Part shown: positions 43,111-51,717 of the stretch, piece by piece
How positions within the stretch are numbered: the first letter of the stretch is position 1
How the letters are laid out: the number at the start of each line of letters is the position of its first letter
Assembly: GCF_002846415.1 (NCBI RefSeq)
Contig: NZ_PJMX01000001.1
Span: 8,246,001-8,310,000 of the forward strand
Direction of reading: 5' to 3'
DNA: 64,000 bases
Origin: Streptomyces sp. TLI_146
GTDB lineage: Bacteria; Actinomycetota; Actinomycetes; Streptomycetales; Streptomycetaceae
Translations under genes and position numbers: made by a program
The notes under the pieces: generated by a model
Databases searched by the model: none
What the model was told of the DNA's origin: nothing
The model's input: only the letters and a program-made list of their open reading frames with translations

Positions 43111-43497
43111 GTGACGGACAACCTGACCAGCACCGAGCCCGACGTCCGCGCCAGCGCGCCGGACGGACAACTCCCGCACAAGCCGGGCGACGCACAAGCG
43201 GCGGCGGAAGTGGTGCGCAGGATCTGGGCCCAGGTGCTGGAGGTGGAAGCCGAGTCCATCGACGTCCACCGCAGCGACTTCTTCGAACTGGGCGGATACT
43301 CGCTGCTCGCCCTCCAGGCCATAGGAAGGATCCTGACGGAGTACGGGGTCGATGAGGTGGAATCGGTGGAATGGGAGGGAGAACTCCTCAACCGCCTCTT
43401 CGACAACGCCACGCCCATGGTTCAGGCCGAATTCCTGGCGGAGATGGGCTGCGGCACTCCGCGTGCGGTCAACCGCCCGTCGGAGACCTCACGGTAG
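43111..43497 (+). CDS. Stand-alone peptidyl/acyl carrier protein
   Basis: 128 residues. GTG 43111 has GGAGG 5 nt upstream; an in-frame GTG at 43042 overlapping the dehydrogenase stop would add 23 residues of atypical sequence. The phosphopantetheine site is DFFELGGYSLLALQ with Ser64. The spacing of helices (RIWAQVLEVEAESID before it, ILTEYGVDEV after) fits a PCP of the NRPS type. A C-terminal extension of about 35 residues (LLNRLFDNATPMVQAEFLAEM) may be an interaction helix for the condensation protein. Last gene of the plus operon, followed by a strong terminator. Confidence 0.9.
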   Translation: MTDNLTSTEPDVRASAPDGQLPHKPGDAQAAAEVVRRIWAQVLEVEAESIDVHRSDFFELGGYSLLALQAIGRILTEYGVDEVESVEWEGELLNRLFDNATPMVQAEFLAEMGCGTPRAVNRPSETSR

Positions 43498-43534
43498 GAC
43501 GGCTGCCGACTCTGCTCACCACACCTATGCCGAG

Positions 43535-43574
43535 AAGGGCGCCTGGCGGGCAACTGCCCCGGCCAGGCGCCCTT
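43535..43574. terminator. Bidirectional hairpin terminator between convergent operons
   Basis: AAGGGCGCCTGGC (43535-43547) pairs perfectly with GCCAGGCGCCCTT (43562-43574) across a 14-nt loop. It lies 38 bp after the carrier-protein stop and 65 bp after the end of the convergent ATP-grasp gene, so it can serve both. Confidence 0.88.
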
Positions 43575-43639
43575 CCCTGTCGCGTTTGCGCAGGTCGCGG
43601 ATGGCCGTGTGCGCGAATCAGCCGGACCGGCCGCTGCCG

Positions 43640-44989
43640 TTACGAGCGGCTGGCGACGGCCGGCTCGGCCACGGCGGCATCGGCTCCGGCGACGGCGGCG
43701 TTGACGGCTCGGTGTGCCTCCTCGGCGATGCGCTCGCCCTCCGACGCGTTCACGGCGCACACGACGACGCCCAGCGAAGGCCGAGGCCCGGCAAGCGCCC
43801 GGACGGTCGACGGATAGGCCCGGATGCCCCGCGCCCACAGCTCCTCGAATACGGGGCGGACGTGCGCCGTGTACGACGCGGTCCCGGTGAGCCGCAGCGG
43901 CAGCGCGTCATGGGTGTAGGCGACCGGGGTGTCGTCGGCCCACCGCTCCGCGAGGGCGACCGCGTGCATGGCGCCGGAACGCCGGGCGTTGATCTCGGTG
44001 ACGTAGAGCTCCCCGTCGACGCCGAGCAGGCAGTCGACCGTCAACCAGCCCCGGTATCCCAGGGATTGGGCGAACGCATGGACGGCTCTCCCCAGCGCGG
44101 AGAGCCGTTCCTCCACGGCGGGATCGACGACTCCAGGGCCGAGCGCCAGACTGCGGTACCGCAGTCCGTCGACGCCGAGCATGCTGTATTCCATCCGTGG
44201 TTCCTCGCCGTCACCGACGAGGACGTCCACGGCCGGGCAGTCGGCCGCGTGCTCGATGTAGTCCTGCACGGTGAGCGGGAAGGTGCCGAAGAAGGGTTCG
44301 CGCCGCAGCGACTGCCAGAACCGTCGCAGGGTTCCGTCGGCGTCGTACCGTGCGACGGCGGAGCCGTAACCGCCGACGCCGTACATGCTCTTGACCACGG
44401 CCCGGCCGCCGCTGCGCACGATGGCCGTGACCGCCCCTTCGAGCTGCTCCCAGCTGGCTACCGAGATACCCCGTGGCACGCGGAACCCCGGTAGGTGCGA
44501 GGCGAGATCGACGCAGCTCAGCTTCGATTCGAGGTATTCGCACGACCAGTAGTGCTGCGGATCGGCGACGTCCAGCCGCACCTCCCGACCCTGACTGCGC
44601 AGCACCGCCGCCAACGCGTACAGCTCGGGCGACGCCCCGAAGGACAGGAACCGCACCACGCGCGATCCGCTGGTCGCGGCGTGCAGTGCGGCCAGCGCCC
44701 GGTCGTCGTTGAGCAGGTCGTGGACCAGACGGCCGGTGCGCGGCATCGGCGACACGACCGGAGGGACGGTGCTGCCGAGGCCGGTGTGCACGTGGGCGAG
44801 CCACTCCGGGGAGTAGCCGGCGGGGAGCACGAGCACGCGGTTCTCGGTGCTCCAGAAGACACACTGGTCGGTGAGCCCCGTACCGTGCTCGACGAGGTCG
44901 CGTTCCACACCGGGGTCGAAATCCAGCAGTTGGCGTTTCTGGTTGAACTCGACGACGTTCGGGATCACCAGGTCGACGGTCTCGGGCAT
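43640..44989 (-). CDS. Pre-ATP-grasp/ATP-grasp amide ligase (PGM1-related)
   Basis: 449 residues. The N-terminal pre-ATP-grasp domain (about 1-165) is followed by an ATP-grasp domain with VVKSMYGVGGYGSAVARY (Gly-rich ATP lid), VQDYIEHA, and the metal-binding LTVDCLLGVDGELYVTEINARRSG. The family includes the pheganomycin peptide ligase PGM1, which joins a nonproteinogenic amino acid to a peptide by acyl phosphate chemistry. A ligase here means the product contains an amide bond made outside NRPS logic. The upstream cupin gene is on the same strand 165 bp away, probably the same transcript. Confidence 0.85.
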   Translation of the reverse strand: MPETVDLVIPNVVEFNQKRQLLDFDPGVERDLVEHGTGLTDQCVFWSTENRVLVLPAGYSPEWLAHVHTGLGSTVPPVVSPMPRTGRLVHDLLNDDRALAALHAATSGSRVVRFLSFGASPELYALAAVLRSQGREVRLDVADPQHYWSCEYLESKLSCVDLASHLPGFRVPRGISVASWEQLEGAVTAIVRSGGRAVVKSMYGVGGYGSAVARYDADGTLRRFWQSLRREPFFGTFPLTVQDYIEHAADCPAVDVLVGDGEEPRMEYSMLGVDGLRYRSLALGPGVVDPAVEERLSALGRAVHAFAQSLGYRGWLTVDCLLGVDGELYVTEINARRSGAMHAVALAERWADDTPVAYTHDALPLRLTGTASYTAHVRPVFEELWARGIRAYPSTVRALAGPRPSLGVVVCAVNASEGERIAEEAHRAVNAAVAGADAAVAEPAVASRS

Positions 44990-45154
44990 GCTCTCCTGCC
45001 TTCCCTGACGTAGTGCGCGAGATGGGTGCGAGGACCGAGGGACGGCAGTGTCTGTTCCGGGGCCTTGGCGTGGGTGAGCGTGTAGAGGGTGCTGACGCGA
45101 GGCAGACCGACCCGGTGTACGTGCCGGATCGGTTCAGCCACGGCCCGCCCCGCC

Positions 45155-45532
45155 CTAGTAGCTCGAATGCACACCAGGGGTGAGCAGGTGTCTTTCCGAA
45201 CCGAGCAACGCCGGCGAGAAGACACACATCAGCGTCATGCCGTGCTGCGAGCGCAGCACATGTGGTTCGCCCATGCCCGGGGCGTACAGCATCCCCGGCC
45301 TGAGTTCGAAGACGCCGTCCTCCGACTCCACGGAACCGGAGCCGGACACGCAATAACAGACCTCTTGGTGGTTGTCGTACCGCAGATACGACTCGCTGCC
45401 GGGCTGCACATAGGTCTCGGTCAGACCGAAACCCAAATTGTCGGCCTGAACGAGTATCCGTCGGCTCCTCCCGTTACCCCAGTCCACGTCGCATTCGCTT
45501 CCCACGACATCTTCAACCGCGCGCACCAGCAA
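45155..45532 (-). CDS. Orphan ectoine synthase-like cupin (EctC family)
   Basis: 125 residues, close to the usual 128-135 of EctC. It starts MLVRAVEDVVGSE and continues SRRILVQADNLGFGLTET, as EctC does. The metal ligands known from Paenibacillus lautus EctC (Glu57, Tyr85, His93) correspond to Glu57 (NHQEVCYCVSG), Tyr83 (LYAPG) and His91 (EPHVLRS). There is no ectA, ectB or ectD nearby. EctC closes N-acetyl-diaminobutyrate into a tetrahydropyrimidine, so this copy could form a cyclic amidine on a cluster intermediate. It is divergent from the desaturase and upstream of the ATP-grasp ligase. Confidence 0.85.
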   Translation of the reverse strand: MLVRAVEDVVGSECDVDWGNGRSRRILVQADNLGFGLTETYVQPGSESYLRYDNHQEVCYCVSGSGSVESEDGVFELRPGMLYAPGMGEPHVLRSQHGMTLMCVFSPALLGSERHLLTPGVHSSY

Positions 45533-45889
45533 GGTTCACCTGCCCAGGAGTCAGTATTTCCGTCGGGGTGGGACATCGAGTCTATGGAGTGCGGGGCCGG
45601 TATTCCACGGGAAGTATGGGCATGGCCACTTGGCTACGCCCGTCGCCGCGCCCCCTGGCCAAGGCATCGGCAGAGAGGGGGTGTTGTTTCGGCATCGAAA
45701 TCTGTAGCTTGCGAGGGAGGCCGAGCCCAGAGAGGGCGTTCGGAAGCCGTAGCGCCAGAGCACACATCAAACAGCTCTTCTCCGACGATCCGGCGACCCA
45801 TCAGGCCACCGCGCCCGCGGCCTCCTCGGTGGGGTGCGGTCCGACGCCGGCCCATCCATGCGCTGTTCGACCCTCTTGGAGGTTCAGGA
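45533..45889. other. 357-bp divergent promoter region
   Basis: Between the cupin (minus) and the desaturase (plus). Two AT-richer patches are present, near 45545-45560 and 45680-45720. No gene or clear operator is visible. Confidence 0.45.
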
Positions 45890-46885
45890 ATGACACTTCC
45901 GCAGGAGAACACCCACCTCGATCGCAACGACGTCTTCTCCTCGGCCGAACTGCGCGAGCTGACCCGCCGTTCCAGCGGCCAGGCCCTGCTCCGCTCCTCG
46001 GTGCACGCCCTGCTGTACGCCGTCGCCGTGACCGGCGCCTTGGTCATCGACACCTGGTGGGCCATCGGACTGAGCTGGGTGCTGGGCGCCTTCGTGATCG
46101 CCTCGCTGCACAACCTCCTGCACTGTGCCTCACACGGCACCTTTATGAACACCTACCGTGGAAACCGGATCGCCGGACAAGTCGCCGGCACGTTCCTGCT
46201 CACCAACAGTGCCCTGTACCGGGTTTTCCACATGCACCACCACCGCAACACCCATACCGCTGAAGACCCCGAACCCGACGGCGTCATCACCACTGTGTGG
46301 CAGTACGTCGTGGCCATGATCAACCTGGACTACTTCATCGGTTTTCTGCGCATGTCAGTGGCTTCGCTGTCCCACCGGTACCCCTACTTCGTCAAAACCG
46401 ACCGGGCCCGCTCCGCGATCCGCCGCGACACCTGGATCCTCTTTCTGTGGATCGCTTGCGCAACCGTCCTGACCGTCTTGTGGCCCATGCTGATGCTCAC
46501 CGTGTACATCGCGCCGACCTGCATCGCCTGGGTCGTGAACAACTTCTCCATCATGCCCGAGCACTACTATGCGGAGCGGACCGACAACCCGTGGCGTAAC
46601 ACCAATTCGGTCTACACCGAAAGCAAGTGGTTCGGCTTCCTCAACTGGAACACCAACTACCACGCCGAACACCACCTCTATCCCGGGATCCCGGCCTGGA
46701 ACCTGCACGAGGTGTCGAAGCGCGTGCGGAGGCATCTCGCCTTCACCGAAACCTCCTACATTCGCTTCCACGCCCGTCTGCTGGGCGACGTGATCAGCGG
46801 CCGAGCGAAGGAGCAGGAGCAGGACTTCGTGCTGCAGGAGGGCCGGGCGACGAGCTTCATCTACCCGTTGGAGAAGGCCAAGTGA
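45890..46885 (+). CDS. Membrane fatty-acid desaturase/hydroxylase-family protein
   Basis: 331 residues; ATG 45890 is 7 nt after GGAGG. The three di-iron histidine boxes are present: HNLLHCASH (from His74), HMHHHRNTH, and HAEHHLYPGIP near the C-terminus, with transmembrane pairs at about 40-85 and 180-215. The NTNYHAEHH wording is of the acyl-lipid desaturase/beta-carotene hydroxylase type. It could desaturate or hydroxylate an acyl chain loaded by the AMP ligase. Cluster membership is inferred from position next to the cupin. Confidence 0.88.
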   Translation: MTLPQENTHLDRNDVFSSAELRELTRRSSGQALLRSSVHALLYAVAVTGALVIDTWWAIGLSWVLGAFVIASLHNLLHCASHGTFMNTYRGNRIAGQVAGTFLLTNSALYRVFHMHHHRNTHTAEDPEPDGVITTVWQYVVAMINLDYFIGFLRMSVASLSHRYPYFVKTDRARSAIRRDTWILFLWIACATVLTVLWPMLMLTVYIAPTCIAWVVNNFSIMPEHYYAERTDNPWRNTNSVYTESKWFGFLNWNTNYHAEHHLYPGIPAWNLHEVSKRVRRHLAFTETSYIRFHARLLGDVISGRAKEQEQDFVLQEGRATSFIYPLEKAK

Positions 46886-46999
46886 TGGGGGCTACGGCCC
46901 GCCGGTGACGCCGACGTAGCGGCCGCTCAGCCCCACCGCCGACTGAATAGTGAGGGCGCGGCCGACCGTACACACGCCCGCCCGCTAGCATCGCTTCAC

Positions 47000-47845
47000 A
47001 TGGCGATACGGGGGTGGTGGCGGCCGGGTGCCGCAGTGGTGGCGGTGCTGGCGGCTGTCTGCGCCTCGGGCCCGGAACGGCCCCAGGCGACCGGCACGGC
47101 GTCGAGTCCCGGCCCCCTCCCCGCCGACCGCTACAGCTCCACGGCCCAGGATTACCAGCGGGCCAAGCGGGCGTCGGCGCTGCTGGTTCGCCAGTGCATG
47201 GCGAAGCGCGGCCACCCGGACTTCCCGCTCGACCCCCGCGACCCCACTGATCCGATGGTCGCCGCCTTGGTCAGCACCGACTACGGGGTAGTCGACCTGG
47301 CCGCTGCCCGCCGCTGGGGTTACGGCTGGGCCCCGGAGCAATCTCCGCTCTCCCAGCCGAAGGGCCGCCGGATGACAGGCGCCGAGTACGCGGACGTGCC
47401 CGCGTGCAACGCCGAGGCCGATCAGCAGTTGATGCGCGGCATCGACGTACAAAGGGACTGGATCTACGCCGGCCAGCGGGCGGTCGAGGCCGACAAGGCG
47501 GTCAAGGGCGACGCCCGCCTTGGCGCGGCCTTCGCGGTGTGGTCCCGCTGCATGGCAGAGCGAGGATTCACCGGCTACCCCGACCCCATCGCCGCCTACA
47601 CCGACGACGCCTGGCAGCGGGGCAGCGACGGCAACACCCTCCATACGAGGCGGGAACGGGACACCGCGGCCGCCGACGTCACCTGCAAGCGCCGTCACCA
47701 CACCACCGAGGTCTGGCACGCGGTGCGGGCCCGGAACCAGGCCGCGGACATCGCACAACACCGCGACGGCTACGCCGCCGCACTGCGGGCGCTGCGCACG
47801 TACCGGGCCAACATCGCTGCGGCGCTGCGCCGGTTCGGCCAGTGA
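47000..47845 (+). CDS. Secreted hypothetical protein, actinobacterial
   Basis: 281 residues. An N-terminal signal sequence (RGWWRPGAAVVAVLAAVCASG) may be cleaved or lipid-anchored at Cys21, though the lipobox is weak. Conserved Cys pairs lie in VRQCMAKRGHPDFPL, PACNAEAD, WSRCMAERGFTGYPDP and VTCKRRHHT; the duplicated C-M-A-x-R-G-x-x-x-Y/F-P pattern suggests two related halves. The type is common in Streptomyces without known function. A TAGCAT sequence 15 bp before the ATG could be its -10 element. Confidence 0.75.
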   Translation: MAIRGWWRPGAAVVAVLAAVCASGPERPQATGTASSPGPLPADRYSSTAQDYQRAKRASALLVRQCMAKRGHPDFPLDPRDPTDPMVAALVSTDYGVVDLAAARRWGYGWAPEQSPLSQPKGRRMTGAEYADVPACNAEADQQLMRGIDVQRDWIYAGQRAVEADKAVKGDARLGAAFAVWSRCMAERGFTGYPDPIAAYTDDAWQRGSDGNTLHTRRERDTAAADVTCKRRHHTTEVWHAVRARNQAADIAQHRDGYAAALRALRTYRANIAAALRRFGQ

Positions 47846-47895
47846 TCCGGTCGTGAGTCGGCAACCAAAGTCCCAGCTCAGGCGTCGGGGAACAC

Positions 47896-48321
47896 ATGGA
47901 ACGTGAATGGTTTTTCAGTCTCATTCCGCTGACGATCGGCGTGGCTTTCCTCAGCTTCGGTGTGTACGGGCTTCGCCGCGCCAAGGCGCTGCGCCTCAGG
48001 GGTGTCAATGCCCGGGCGCGGATCGTCCGCCATGACGTCGTGCGCAACGACGACGGTGCCAAGTTCCACTACCCGGTCGCGGCCTGGACGGCACAGGACG
48101 GGCGCGCCTGCGAGTACGCATCCAGATTCGGCCGCGGAACCGTGACGCACCGCTTCGGTGTGGGGGCGCACGTCATGGTCCGATACGACCCGCAAACCCC
48201 CGACCGGTTCGCCATCGAGGGCTGGGACACGAGAGGTGTCGACCTGTTGTTCACCGTGCTGGGGGCGGTGTTCACCGGGGGCACCGTGACGGTCCTGCTC
48301 GTGCGGCTCCTCACCCTCTGA
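47896..48321 (+). CDS. DUF3592-type membrane protein
   Basis: 141 residues: a transmembrane helix at about 8-26, an extracytoplasmic beta-rich middle (ARIVRHDVVRNDDGAKFHYPV, then VMVRYDPQTPDRFAI) and a second helix at about 113-137. This matches DUF3592 proteins, frequent in Streptomyces, function unknown. ATG 47896 is 50 bp after the preceding gene. Confidence 0.75.
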   Translation: MEREWFFSLIPLTIGVAFLSFGVYGLRRAKALRLRGVNARARIVRHDVVRNDDGAKFHYPVAAWTAQDGRACEYASRFGRGTVTHRFGVGAHVMVRYDPQTPDRFAIEGWDTRGVDLLFTVLGAVFTGGTVTVLLVRLLTL

Positions 48322-48350
48322 CCCGTGGCCGCCCCCGGCGCCGTTGGTGA

Positions 48351-49859
48351 CTACGGTCGCGCCGACGGCCCGGCCGTGGAAGGCGCCAGTGCCTCGGTGG
48401 CCCGTTCGAGCGCCGCGTCCTCCTCGCTGGTGGCCCGAAGCTGCGGCTGGGCGGCGGGACGGCCCTTGGGCAGGAAGACGGCGAACACCAGCCCACCGGC
48501 CACCGCGGCCGTCGCGATCAGGAAGGAGACGCGGAAGCCGTGCATGGTCGGGAGCGCTACGGAACCGAAGTCCTGTGACGTGTTGGCGAGCACCATGCCG
48601 ATGACGGCGCTCGACACCGACGTACCGATCGAGCGCATCAGGGTGTTGAGGCCGTTGGCCGCGCCCGTCTCGGACGGGTCGACCGCACCGACGATGAGCG
48701 CGGGGAGCGAGGAGTAGGCGAGTCCGATGCCCGCGCCGACGACGATCGAGACGACGATGGTCTGCCAGGCCGCGCTCATCAGGCCGAGCCCCGCCCCGTA
48801 CCCGACCGCGATGATCAGCATGCCGAGGATGAGGGTGGTCTTCGGGCCGTACTTGGCCGAGAGGCGGGCGTAGAGCGGAGCGGTCAGCATCATCGTCAGG
48901 CCGAGCGGCGCCACGCACAGGCCGGCGACGACCATCGACTGGCCGAGGCCGTACCCGGTGGCCGAGGGCAGCTGGAGCAGTTGCGGGAGCACCAGCGAAA
49001 TGGCGTAGAAGGCGACGCCGACCATCATGGACGCGAGGTTGGTGAGCAGGACTTCGCGCCGGGCGGTGGTGCGCAGGTTCACCAGCGGCGCCTTGACGCG
49101 CAGCTCCATCACGCCCCACAGGACCAGGACCACGACCGCCGAGCCGAGCAGGCCGAGGGTGGTGGTCGATCCCCAGCCCCAGTCGCTGCCCTTGGTGATC
49201 GGGAGGAGTAGGAGGATCAAGCCCGCGGAGAGGCCGAGGGCGCCGAACACGTCGAACGTGCCCTCCGCCTTGACCTTGCTCTCGGGTACGAAGACGAGGG
49301 TGAGCAGGATGGCCACCACGCCGAGGCCCGCGGAGCCGAAGAACAGGGTGTGCCAGTTCGTGTGCTGGGCGACCAGGGCCGCGAGCGGCAGCGCGAGTCC
49401 GCCGCCGACGCCTATGGAGGAGCTCATCAGGGCCATCGCCGAGCCGAGCTTCTCGCGGGGCAGCTCGTCGCGCATCAGGCCGATGCCGAGCGGGATGGCG
49501 CCCATGGCGAAGCCCTGGAGGGCCCGGCCGACGATCATCACGAGGAGTTCGCTGGTGAAACCGGCGATCAGCGAGCCGAGCACCATGATGGCGAGGCTGG
49601 CCAGGAGCATGCGGCGCTTGCCGTACAGGTCACCGAGGCGGCCCATGATCGGGGTGGCCACGGCGCCGGCGAGCAGCGTCGAGGTCATGACCCAGGTGGC
49701 GTTGGAGGGTGAGGTGCCGAGCAGTTCGGGCAGGTCCTTGATGACCGGGACGAGCAACGTCTGCATCACCGCGACAGTGATGCCGGCGAAGGCGAGTACG
49801 GGGACGACACCGCGTATGCCGCGCGTAGCGGCCTGCTGGTCGGTCGTCGGCTGCGACAT
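48351..49859 (-). CDS. MFS drug-export transporter (DHA2-like, about 14 helices)
   Basis: 502 residues with 14 predicted membrane helices. It contains the motif A-like loop GRLGDLYGKRRMLL and a second-half LYARLSAKYGPKTTLILG, and the drug:H+ antiporter-type GAIPLGIGLMRDELPRE. The ATG at 49859 has GGAGG 9 nt upstream; an open frame continues further upstream but is noncoding. Divergent from a LuxR-type regulator, which may control it. Probably exports a toxic or lipophilic compound. Confidence 0.9.
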   Translation of the reverse strand: MSQPTTDQQAATRGIRGVVPVLAFAGITVAVMQTLLVPVIKDLPELLGTSPSNATWVMTSTLLAGAVATPIMGRLGDLYGKRRMLLASLAIMVLGSLIAGFTSELLVMIVGRALQGFAMGAIPLGIGLMRDELPREKLGSAMALMSSSIGVGGGLALPLAALVAQHTNWHTLFFGSAGLGVVAILLTLVFVPESKVKAEGTFDVFGALGLSAGLILLLLPITKGSDWGWGSTTTLGLLGSAVVVLVLWGVMELRVKAPLVNLRTTARREVLLTNLASMMVGVAFYAISLVLPQLLQLPSATGYGLGQSMVVAGLCVAPLGLTMMLTAPLYARLSAKYGPKTTLILGMLIIAVGYGAGLGLMSAAWQTIVVSIVVGAGIGLAYSSLPALIVGAVDPSETGAANGLNTLMRSIGTSVSSAVIGMVLANTSQDFGSVALPTMHGFRVSFLIATAAVAGGLVFAVFLPKGRPAAQPQLRATSEEDAALERATEALAPSTAGPSARP

Positions 49860-50110
49860 TAAGGGGCCTCCGGAGGCGGAATCGGGTCGGCGGCGGCAGC
49901 TGGATACGTGTAACCCAAACCCGTTTCCCCAGGCGACTATTCCAGTGGACTCCGGTGAATTCCGTACGAGAGTGAATCTTGACCTGGATGGGAAGTGCTT
50001 GACCTTTCCATTGCCTTGTCCTGGACTCATCGTGCACCGACACGACCCCCAGGAGACGGCCGGCAATGCGCTGGTGTGCCCGGCCGGCGGGCGCCCACAC
50101 TGGGGGCGTG

Positions 50111-51148
50111 ATGCTGGCGGGGGATCGGTTGTGTCGCGACCTGCGCGAGGTGTTGGTGCCGGGCGCAGGGGTCGAGGAGACGGGGGCGGCGCTGTCCCGG
50201 GTGATCGCGCCGGTGGTGCCGCATGACGCCCTGCGGCTGATGGTGATGAACCCGTCCCTGGGGGTGGGTGCGAGCGCGCTGGGGTTCTGGCACGGGTACG
50301 GTCCGGACATCGGCCGCGAGCTGATGAGGCTCGGCAGCCGGGGCGCGGCATTTCCCCAACTGGCCCGCCTGGCACGGCAGACCGGGCCGGTGGTGGCGGA
50401 TCGTGGCCTGCGCACGGGTTGGTACGACCGGCTGCTCGCCCGGTACGGATTCGGCGAGGAGCTGTGTCTGATCCTGCGGGACAGCCGCGGCGTGTGGGGG
50501 CTGCTCGGCCTGAAGCGGGCCGTGGGAGGTCGGCCGTTCGACGCCGATGACACGCACCGCATCACCGGCATCGGGCCGCCGCTGATCGCCGCGCTGCGCG
50601 GCTACGTGACCCAGGGGCCCGTCGCGCCCACGGGCAGGCGGCACGAGCTGCCGCCGGGCATGCTCGTCGTCAGCGCCGAGGGAAAGGTCGCGGCGAGGAC
50701 ACCCCAGGCCCGGAACTGGCAGACCGTGATGGCGCATCAGCAGGCGGCACCGGACTGGCTCATCGAGTACTGCTTCGCCGCCCTGTCGTTCGAGGCGCGC
50801 GAGCATGCCCGCGACCCGCTCCGCCGCTACCCAAGGGTGTGCACACCGTTGATCGGGTACGGCCAGTGGGCCGCGTTCGAGGCCCAGCCGCTCGGCGACA
50901 ACGGCGACATCGCCATCACGATCCAGCGTGCCACGGGCACACTGCTGCTCCCCACGTTCTGCGACTGGCACAAGATCACTGACCGGGAACGGCAGGTCAT
51001 CACGTACCTGCAGGACGGCACCGCGCCCAAACAGATCGCCCGGCTCCTCGGTCTCTCCCTGCACACGGTCAACGACCACCTCGGCGCGGTCTTCCGCAAG
51101 ACCGGCACCTGCGGGCGCGACGAACTGATGGCCGCCATCACGGCGTGA
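50111..51148 (+). CDS. LuxR-family transcriptional regulator
   Basis: 345 residues. The C-terminal helix-turn-helix is ITDRERQVITYLQDGTAPKQIARLLGLSLHTVNDHLGAVFRK. The N-terminal 250 residues look GAF-like (VLVPGAGVEETGAALSRVI, ELCLILRDSRGVWGLLGLKR) and could sense a ligand. ATG 50111 sits 4 nt after GGGGG; GTG 50108 is an alternative. Divergent from the MFS exporter with about 250 bp between, which suggests local control. Confidence 0.87.
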   Translation: MLAGDRLCRDLREVLVPGAGVEETGAALSRVIAPVVPHDALRLMVMNPSLGVGASALGFWHGYGPDIGRELMRLGSRGAAFPQLARLARQTGPVVADRGLRTGWYDRLLARYGFGEELCLILRDSRGVWGLLGLKRAVGGRPFDADDTHRITGIGPPLIAALRGYVTQGPVAPTGRRHELPPGMLVVSAEGKVAARTPQARNWQTVMAHQQAAPDWLIEYCFAALSFEAREHARDPLRRYPRVCTPLIGYGQWAAFEAQPLGDNGDIAITIQRATGTLLLPTFCDWHKITDRERQVITYLQDGTAPKQIARLLGLSLHTVNDHLGAVFRKTGTCGRDELMAAITA

Positions 51149-51204
51149 TACCCCAAAGCGGTTCTCGCGCCCGGGGGTTACCGCTGGAACTCCTCTGCCC
51201 GGAA

Positions 51205-51245
51205 GAGCGCCTGGGGCTCGGCGTCAGCGCCGGCCCCAGGCGCTC
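51205..51245. terminator. Bidirectional hairpin terminator
   Basis: GAGCGCCTGGGGC (51205-51217) pairs perfectly with GCCCCAGGCGCTC (51233-51245). It lies between the stop of the LuxR-type gene and the end of the convergent lectin gene. Confidence 0.85.
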
Positions 51246-51258
51246 GGCGCCGTTGCGG

Positions 51259-51717
51259 TCAGCCGCAGTTGCTGGATATCCGCGTGTACCCGACGTAGAG
51301 ACCGCCGAAGCTGTTGATGTCCACGGTCTGGCCGCCCTTGCCGACCGTGTTGGACGCCCACGGCACCGTGCCTCCGGCGGTGTAGAGCACGAAGTTCCCG
51401 TCCGTCTGGTACACGGCATGGACCGCGTCGGAGCCCCAGGTGTGGGAGGCCCAGCACACCGTCTGATTCCCCTGGTACGTCTTGTAGAGGACCAGGTTGC
51501 CGTCCCACTGCATGATCAGACGGTAGACGCGCTGGTCGTTCCAGTTGCCGTAACGCGTCTCGATGTACTCGCCACGGTCCAGGCTCTCACCTTGGTAGAG
51601 CATGCCGGAGTAGTTGTGCTGGGCGGCCGCGGTACCGCTACCCATCAGCGAGGCGGTGCACGCCATGACCAAGGACACCAGACCCAAAGCGGCGCGACGC
51701 CGTACGCTCTTCGACAT
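51259..51717 (-). CDS. Secreted B-lectin (bulb-type mannose-binding) domain protein
   Basis: 152 residues. Signal peptide at about 1-32 ending GTAAAQ. The mature part carries the mannose-binding repeats of the GNA type: LIMQWDGNLVLY and AVYQTDGNFVLY (QxDxNxVxY pattern, first copy slightly changed), each followed by a Trp-Ala-Ser strand (CWASHTW, PWASNT). Two Cys may form a disulphide. A secreted sugar-binding protein; role unknown. Confidence 0.87.
   Translation of the reverse strand: MSKSVRRRAALGLVSLVMACTASLMGSGTAAAQHNYSGMLYQGESLDRGEYIETRYGNWNDQRVYRLIMQWDGNLVLYKTYQGNQTVCWASHTWGSDAVHAVYQTDGNFVLYTAGGTVPWASNTVGKGGQTVDINSFGGLYVGYTRISSNCG

Noticed and set aside
44990..45154. Small minus-strand open frame between the cupin and the ATP-grasp gene
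   Set aside because: 86 codons rich in Arg/Cys, overlapping the cupin end, without ribosome-binding site or motif.
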